Source: Georgenia sp.
Lineage (GTDB): Bacteria > Actinomycetota > Actinomycetes > Actinomycetales > Actinomycetaceae
Assembly (NCBI GenBank): GCA_027322565.1
Contig: DAHVRG010000153.1
Coordinates: forward strand, 1 to 10,053
Direction: 5' to 3'
Length of the DNA stretch: 10,053 nucleotides
Position 1 is the first letter of the stretch. The number at the start of each line of letters is the position of its first letter. The position numbers and the translations under genes are program-made. Below, piece by piece: positions 6,273 to 10,053 of this stretch. Below the pieces are notes generated by a model. The model was not told the DNA's origin and did not search any database. It worked only from the letters and a program-made list of their open reading frames with translations.

Positions 6273-6883
6273 CGACGGTCCTCCTCACCGGGTTCGGGCC
6301 CTTCGGGGTCCACGCGGAGAACCCGTCGGGCCTCGCCGTCGAGCGGGTCGCCGAGGAGTGGTCCCGGCCTCCGGGGACCGGGCTCGTCACCGCCGTCCTC
6401 CCGGTCTCCTTCGCGCGGGCGACGGCCCAGGTGAGCGGGCTCATGACGCACCACCGGCCGGACGTCGTCCTCGGCGTCGGCCTGGCGGCCGGGCGCGAAC
6501 GCATCTCGCTCGAGCGGGTCGCGGTCAACCTCCTCGACGCCCGGATCCCGGACGTCGACGGTGCCCAGCCCGTCGACGAGCCGGTGCTCCCCGGACAGCC
6601 CTTCGCGCGGCCGGCGACACTCCCGGTCAAGGCAGCCCGGGCGGCCCTCGAGGCTGCCGGCCTTCCGGTCGAGCTCTCGCTCTCCGCGGGCAGCTACGTG
6701 TGCAACGCCCTCATGTACGCCGCCCTGGCCCACGCCGGGGAGGGCGTCCGCGCGGGCTTCGTCCACGTCCCGCCGGCGGACGTGCTCCCCGTCGCGGAAG
6801 TCGCCCGGGCGCTGGGGACGATCCTCGACACGGTGCTCAGCACGCCGGTCGACGTCGTCGTGGCCGGCGGCCGGGAGCACTAG
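6269..6883 (+). CDS. pcp: Pyroglutamyl-peptidase I
   Basis: Cytoplasmic cysteine peptidase (family C15) that removes N-terminal pyroglutamate from peptides. The product has 204 residues, a little shorter than the usual 210-220. The N-terminus MTTVLLTGFGPFG is characteristic. The catalytic triad is visible: Glu82 in GRERISLERVAVN, Cys145 in SLSAGSYVCN, and His166 in GFVHVPP; the Glu and Cys segments follow the PROSITE pyrase signatures as I know them. The GTG start overlaps the preceding TGA stop by 4 bp (GTGA, 6269-6272), which fixes the start and points to translational coupling with the reductase. An open frame extends upstream to 6116 but lies inside the reductase gene. No functional link between the two products is obvious. 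The stop TAG (6881-6883) is part of the candidate coaE -10 box. Confidence 0.95.
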   Translation: MTTVLLTGFGPFGVHAENPSGLAVERVAEEWSRPPGTGLVTAVLPVSFARATAQVSGLMTHHRPDVVLGVGLAAGRERISLERVAVNLLDARIPDVDGAQPVDEPVLPGQPFARPATLPVKAARAALEAAGLPVELSLSAGSYVCNALMYAALAHAGEGVRAGFVHVPPADVLPVAEVARALGTILDTVLSTPVDVVVAGGREH

Positions 6884-6886
6884 GCT
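6881..6886 (+). promoter_or_regulatory. Candidate -10 box for a leaderless coaE transcript
   Basis: TAGGCT, whose first three bases are the pcp stop codon, lies 7 nt before the coaE GTG at 6894. This would let coaE be transcribed on its own without a leader, in addition to read-through from pcp. No Shine-Dalgarno sequence and no clear -35 are present. Confidence 0.4.
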
Positions 6887-6893
6887 CACCGTC

Positions 6894-7505
6894 GTGCTGC
6901 GTATCGGGCTCACCGGCGGGATCGGTGCCGGCAAGTCGACCGTCGCCCGCGAGCTGGAACGGCTCGGTGCGGTGGTCATCGACGCCGACGCCCTCGCCCG
7001 CGAGGTCGTCGCCGCGGGGACGCCGGGGCTGCGGGCTGTTGCCGCGGAGTTCGGGGACGGCGTCCTCACCCCGGACGGCGCGCTCGACAGGGCCGCCCTC
7101 GGCCGGGTCGTCTTCGCCGACCCGGAGGCCCGGGCGCGCCTCGAGGCGATCACCCACCCGCTCATCGCCGCGGAGACGGCCCGCCGCCTCGCTCGGCTGC
7201 CGCACGACGCTGTCGTCGTCCACGACGTCCCGCTCATCGTCGAGAAGCGGCTCGCCGGCGAGTACGACCTCGTCGTCGTCGTCGGGGCGGAGGAGGAGGT
7301 ACGGCTCGCCCGGCTCGTGCGCGACCGCGGGATGCCGCGGGAGGACGCACTCGCCCGGATCAGGGCACAGGCGACGGACGAGGAGCGACGCGCGGTCGCG
7401 GACGTGTGGCTCGACAACTCCGGGACGCCGGAGGAGCTGCTCGACCAGGTGCGCGCGCTGTGGCACGAGCGACTCCTCCCGGCCGCGGCGGGCTCCTCGT
7501 CCTAG
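6894..7505 (+). CDS. coaE: Dephospho-CoA kinase
   Basis: Catalyses the last step of coenzyme A synthesis, ATP-dependent 3'-phosphorylation of dephospho-CoA, in the cytoplasm. The product has 203 residues. The P-loop GGIGAGKST is at 8-16, followed by VIDADALARE (28-37) with the acidic residues of the substrate pocket, the HPLI segment, HDVPLIVEK (family form xDVPLLxE), and an Arg-rich lid RLARLVRDRGMPREDALAR. The GTG at 6894 gives the normal N-terminus MLRIGLTGGIG. Unlike mycobacterial CoaE, which carries a C-terminal UPF0157 (GrpB-like) domain, this protein ends after the kinase domain. Its start is 10 nt after the pcp stop, and its TAG stop lies in CTAG (7502-7505), shared with the opposite ftsH-like stop. 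Confidence 0.97.
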   Translation: MLRIGLTGGIGAGKSTVARELERLGAVVIDADALAREVVAAGTPGLRAVAAEFGDGVLTPDGALDRAALGRVVFADPEARARLEAITHPLIAAETARRLARLPHDAVVVHDVPLIVEKRLAGEYDLVVVVGAEEEVRLARLVRDRGMPREDALARIRAQATDEERRAVADVWLDNSGTPEELLDQVRALWHERLLPAAAGSSS

Positions 7506-9562
7506 CGCCGCAGGGACTCGTCCTCTGCGGTGCGCTCCTCCTCGCCGAGGTCCTCCTCGCCGTCCGCCGTCGGCGGCTCCTCGTGGCCGGGTGACCCGGG
7601 CCGGGCACCGACGAGCAGTGGGGGAGCGGGTGCCTGGGTGATCCCGGCGGCCGCGTAGGCCTGCTGCTCGTCGAGCGTCTCGTGCTCGAGCAGCGCGGCG
7701 ACGATCCGGTCGAGGGACCCGCGGTTCTCCCGGAGCAGCCGCCGTGCCTCCGCGTAGCACTCGACGATGAGGGAACGCACCTCCTCGTCGACAGCCGCGA
7801 GCAGCTGGTCCGAGGCACCCGTCTGACGAGGGTCGCCCTCGGGCGGGTAGACCTGGATCGGGCCGATCGTCGGGGACATGCCCCAGCGGCCGACCATGTG
7901 CCGGGCGATCCCCGTGACGGTCTGCAGGTCGGACTCCGCGCCGGTGGTGATGACGCCGAAGATCTCCTCCTCGGCGGCCATCCCGCCGAGTGCGCCGATG
8001 ATGCGGCCCTTGAGGTAGGCGGCGTCGTAGCCGTACCGGTCGGACTCCGGCGTGGACAGCGTGACGCCCAGGGCTCGCCCGCGCGGGATGATGGAGATCT
8101 TGCGCACCGGGTCCGCGCCCGGCTGGAGCATCCCGAGCAGTGCGTGGCCCGCTTCGTGGTACGCGGTGCGGATCCGCTCCTCGTCCGGCATGACGACGGC
8201 CCGTTCGCTGCCGAGCTGGACCTTCTCCAGCGAGACGGCGAAGTCGCGCGCGGTGATCGCGGTGTCGTTGCGCTCGGCGGCGAGGATGGCGGCCTCGTTG
8301 GCGAGGTTGGCGAGGTCGGCTCCCGTCATGCCCGGCGTCGCCTTGGCGACCTGCTCGAGGTCGACGTCGGGGGCCAGCGGCTTGCCGCGGGTGTGGACGC
8401 CGAGGATCTGCACCCGACCGACCTGGTCCGGGGGCGAGACGGTGATCTTGCGGTCGAACCGCCCGGCCCGGGTGAGCGCCGGGTCGAGCACGTCGGCCCG
8501 GTTGGTCGCGGCGATGACGACGACCCCCTCGGTGCCGGTGAACCCGTCCATCTCGGTGAGGATCTGGTTGAGGGTCTGCTCCTGCTCGGAGTTGCTGCCC
8601 ACCGCGCGGCTGCCGGAGCGGGCCCGCCCGATGGTGTCGATCTCGTCGATGAAGATGATCGACGGCGCGACCTTCCGTGCCTCCTCGAAGAGCTGGCGCA
8701 CCCGCTGGGCACCCACGCCGACGATCATCTCGATGAACTCGGCGGCGCTGGCGGAGAAGAACGGCACGCCGGCCTCACCGGCGGTGGCGCGGGCGATGAG
8801 GGTCTTGCCGGTGCCGGGCTGGCCCTCGAGCAGCACACCCTTGGGCAGCTTGGCGCCGAGCCGGGTGTACCGCTCCGGCTCACGGAGGAAGGAGACCACC
8901 TGGGTGAGCTCGTTCTTCACCTCGTCGATGCCGGCGACGTCGTCGAAGTTCACCCGGACCGACTCCGGCGCGACCGGTTTGACCTTCTTCCCGCCGCCGA
9001 GCAGGCCGCCGGCGCCCTCGCCGCGCATCATCCTGGCCTGGCGGCGGAAGATCCACACCCAGAAGAGGATGATGAGCGCCAGCGGGAGCAGGGAGATGAG
9101 GAGGTTGGCGAAGGTGCCGCGCTCCTGGACGATCGGGGTCGCCTGGACGACGGCGCCGGCATCCGCCAGCTCGGCGAGGAGGTCGTCCTGGGCGAAGGTG
9201 GGACGCTCCGTCTCGAACTGCTGGTAGGTGCCGTCGCCGTCGGGTGCCGGAGCCGGCTCGGTGAGCACCCCCTCGATCGAGTCGCCGCGGGCGTAGACGC
9301 GCGCGACGTTGCCCTGCTCCACCTGCTCCCGGAACTCGGTGTAGGAGATGGTCGTCCCGCGCGAGGAGGCGACGTCCTGGAAGGTGGTCAGCCCGAAGAG
9401 GAGGAACCAGCCCAGCGCCACCCACAGGACGATGCGCCACCAGCGGGGTCCCTCCGGCTGCTCCGAGCGCTCGGGCAGCCCCTCGGTCCGCCACGGCGGT
9501 GGTGGTGGCTCCTCCGGCTTCCGACGGGCCTGCCCCTTGGGTGGCCGGCTCGACTCACTCAT
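7502..9562 (-). CDS. FtsH-family membrane AAA+ zinc metalloprotease with altered pore loops
   Basis: Membrane-anchored ATP-dependent protease, 686 residues. A Pro-rich cytoplasmic tail (1-40, with five prolines at 19-23) precedes TM1 (41-60), an extracytoplasmic domain (61-150) and TM2 (about 152-172). The AAA+ domain has Walker A GQPGTGKT (247-254), Walker B IIFIDEID (302-309), sensor AATNR and Arg fingers R365/R368. The protease domain has HEAGH (469-473) and the third zinc ligand Asp545. The tail after about 640 is acidic and low in complexity. Two things are odd: pore loop 1 reads EMIVGVG, with Ile280 in place of the aromatic Phe of EMFVGVG, and pore loop 2 reads GSNSEQEQ instead of the usual GGGHDEREQ. 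The start at 9562 is supported by GGGAGG 6 nt upstream. Protease activity seems likely; substrate handling may differ from housekeeping FtsH. A canonical ftsH probably exists elsewhere (inference), so I leave the symbol blank. Confidence 0.95.
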   Translation of the reverse strand: MSESSRPPKGQARRKPEEPPPPPWRTEGLPERSEQPEGPRWWRIVLWVALGWFLLFGLTTFQDVASSRGTTISYTEFREQVEQGNVARVYARGDSIEGVLTEPAPAPDGDGTYQQFETERPTFAQDDLLAELADAGAVVQATPIVQERGTFANLLISLLPLALIILFWVWIFRRQARMMRGEGAGGLLGGGKKVKPVAPESVRVNFDDVAGIDEVKNELTQVVSFLREPERYTRLGAKLPKGVLLEGQPGTGKTLIARATAGEAGVPFFSASAAEFIEMIVGVGAQRVRQLFEEARKVAPSIIFIDEIDTIGRARSGSRAVGSNSEQEQTLNQILTEMDGFTGTEGVVVIAATNRADVLDPALTRAGRFDRKITVSPPDQVGRVQILGVHTRGKPLAPDVDLEQVAKATPGMTGADLANLANEAAILAAERNDTAITARDFAVSLEKVQLGSERAVVMPDEERIRTAYHEAGHALLGMLQPGADPVRKISIIPRGRALGVTLSTPESDRYGYDAAYLKGRIIGALGGMAAEEEIFGVITTGAESDLQTVTGIARHMVGRWGMSPTIGPIQVYPPEGDPRQTGASDQLLAAVDEEVRSLIVECYAEARRLLRENRGSLDRIVAALLEHETLDEQQAYAAAGITQAPAPPLLVGARPGSPGHEEPPTADGEEDLGEEERTAEDESLRR

Positions 9563-9568
9563 CGCTTG

Positions 9569-9574
9569 CCTCCC
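9569..9574 (-). promoter_or_regulatory. Ribosome-binding site of the ftsH-like gene (GGGAGG)
   Basis: GGGAGG on the minus strand is 6 nt before the ATG at 9562, an ideal spacing that confirms this start. Confidence 0.8.
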
Positions 9575-9582
9575 GTGCTCAC

Positions 9583-9599
9583 GGTTGTCACTGTCAACC
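9583..9599. promoter_or_regulatory. Operator-like 17-bp near-palindrome upstream of ftsH-like gene
   Basis: GGTTGTCACTGTCAACC is symmetrical at 7 of 8 base pairs around its centre (9591). It overlaps the candidate ftsH -10 box (9596-9601) and the predicted transcript start near 9589, a classical repressor position. I do not recognise the site as HspR, CIRCE, LexA or DtxR type. Confidence 0.4.
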
Positions 9600-9601
9600 T
9601 A
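9596..9601 (-). promoter_or_regulatory. Candidate -10 box of the ftsH-like gene (TAGGTT)
   Basis: TAGGTT on the minus strand fits TANNNT and would give a leader of about 27 nt containing the GGGAGG site. No good -35 is visible 16-18 bp upstream. A perfect TTGACA (minus strand, 9592-9597) overlaps it but has no -10 at the right distance. Confidence 0.4.
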
Positions 9602-9688
9602 CGCCGAACTTCCTGGGGATTCGCTGTACAGGGTGTCCGCCGGTCGCGAAGTCGCCGGCCCGGCCCCCACGATGTCACCGGGGCGACG

Positions 9689-9694
9689 TACCGT
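9689..9694 (+). promoter_or_regulatory. Candidate -10 box for a leaderless uvrB transcript
   Basis: TACCGT lies 6 nt before the uvrB ATG at 9701, with no Shine-Dalgarno sequence between or just upstream. No clear -35 and no mycobacterial-type LexA box (TCGAAC-N4-GTTCGA) were found in the 138-bp intergenic region. Confidence 0.35.
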
Positions 9695-9700
9695 TGGGTC

Positions 9701-10053
9701 ATGCGTCCCGTCACCGATCTCCAGCGGTCCGTCGCGCCGATCGAGGTGGTCTCCGACTACGTCCCGTCCGGTGACCAGCCGGCGGCCATCGACGAGCTCG
9801 CCGCCCGGCTCAAGGCGGGGGAGAAGGACGTCGTCCTCCTGGGCGCCACGGGTACCGGCAAGTCGGCGACGACGGCGTGGCTCGTCGAGCGGGTGCAGCG
9901 CCCCACGCTCGTCATGGCGCCGAACAAGACCCTCGCCGCCCAGCTGGCCACGGAGTTCCGCGAGCTGCTGCCGAACAACGCCGTCGAGTACTTCGTCTCG
10001 TACTACGACTACTACCAGCCCGAGGCGTACCTGCCCCAGACGGACACCTACAT
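9701..10053 (+). CDS. uvrB: UvrABC excision nuclease subunit B, N-terminal part (3' end outside window)
   Basis: UvrB is the damage-verifying helicase-like subunit of nucleotide excision repair. The first 117 codons are present. Visible are the N-terminal [15 protein letters not shown] segment, Walker A GATGTGKS (48-55), [10 protein letters not shown] (73-82), and [19 protein letters not shown] (99-117), which leads into the beta-hairpin that grips DNA. The ATG at 9701 gives a normal actinobacterial start ([20 protein letters not shown]). It is divergent from the ftsH-like gene across 138 bp and follows coaE in the conserved actinobacterial order once the inserted ftsH is ignored. The helicase motifs from III onward and the UVR domain are outside the window. 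Confidence 0.98.
   Translation, partial: MRPVTDLQRSVAPIEVVSDYVPSGDQPAAIDELAARLKAGEKDVVLLGATGTGKSATTAWLVERVQRPTLVMAPNKTLAAQLATEFRELLPNNAVEYFVSYYDYYQPEAYLPQTDTY

Noticed and set aside
6877..6892. TAGGCTCACC before coaE considered as an iron box (DtxR/IdeR)
   Set aside because: Only the core matches the 19-bp consensus; both flanks fail and coaE is not an iron gene.
8052..9227. Plus-strand open frame of 391 codons inside the ftsH-like gene
   Set aside because: Ser/Arg/Ala-rich shadow of a clearly recognised protease gene on the other strand.
9605..9623. CGAA...TTCG inverted repeat considered as a LexA box
   Set aside because: The 11-nt spacer and 4-bp arms do not fit the TCGAAC-N4-GTTCGA layout.

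Overview
The window is about 10 kb of very GC-rich DNA with strong G/C third-position bias. It has the core gene set and order of an actinobacterial chromosome, most likely Micrococcales-like (inference; the genus cannot be fixed from this sequence). There is no sign of mobile elements, CRISPR, tRNA, rRNA or a horizontally acquired block, and base and codon use look even throughout.

Layout from left to right: the 3' two thirds of polA (+, cut by the left edge); a class I SAM-dependent methyltransferase (-) convergent with polA; 6-phosphofructokinase pfkA (+), divergent from the methyltransferase; ribosomal protein S1 rpsA (+) with a good promoter, a leader of about 130 nt and a very strong hairpin terminator; a siderophore-interacting FAD/NAD(P)H reductase (+) overlapping pyroglutamyl-peptidase pcp (+) by 4 bp; dephospho-CoA kinase coaE (+); an FtsH-family AAA+ zinc metalloprotease (-) whose stop codon interlocks with that of coaE; and the 5' end of uvrB (+), divergent from ftsH and cut by the right edge.

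The backbone polA - rpsA - coaE - uvrB is the order known from Mycobacterium tuberculosis (Rv1629, Rv1630, Rv1631, Rv1633). Here it is interrupted by methyltransferase+pfkA, by reductase+pcp, and by an ftsH-like gene. The genes are individually transcribed housekeeping functions (DNA repair, glycolysis, translation, CoA synthesis, membrane proteolysis) and do not form one pathway.

I found no undescribed multi-gene system. The points most worth a second look are the FtsH-like protease with both pore loops changed but intact ATPase and zinc motifs; a 17-bp near-palindrome over its putative promoter; three genes with a TANNNT box 6-7 nt before the start codon, suggesting leaderless transcripts; a phosphofructokinase with the Gly104/Lys124 combination; and a PolA with a degenerate proofreading domain and Tyr at the ddNTP-discriminating O-helix position.
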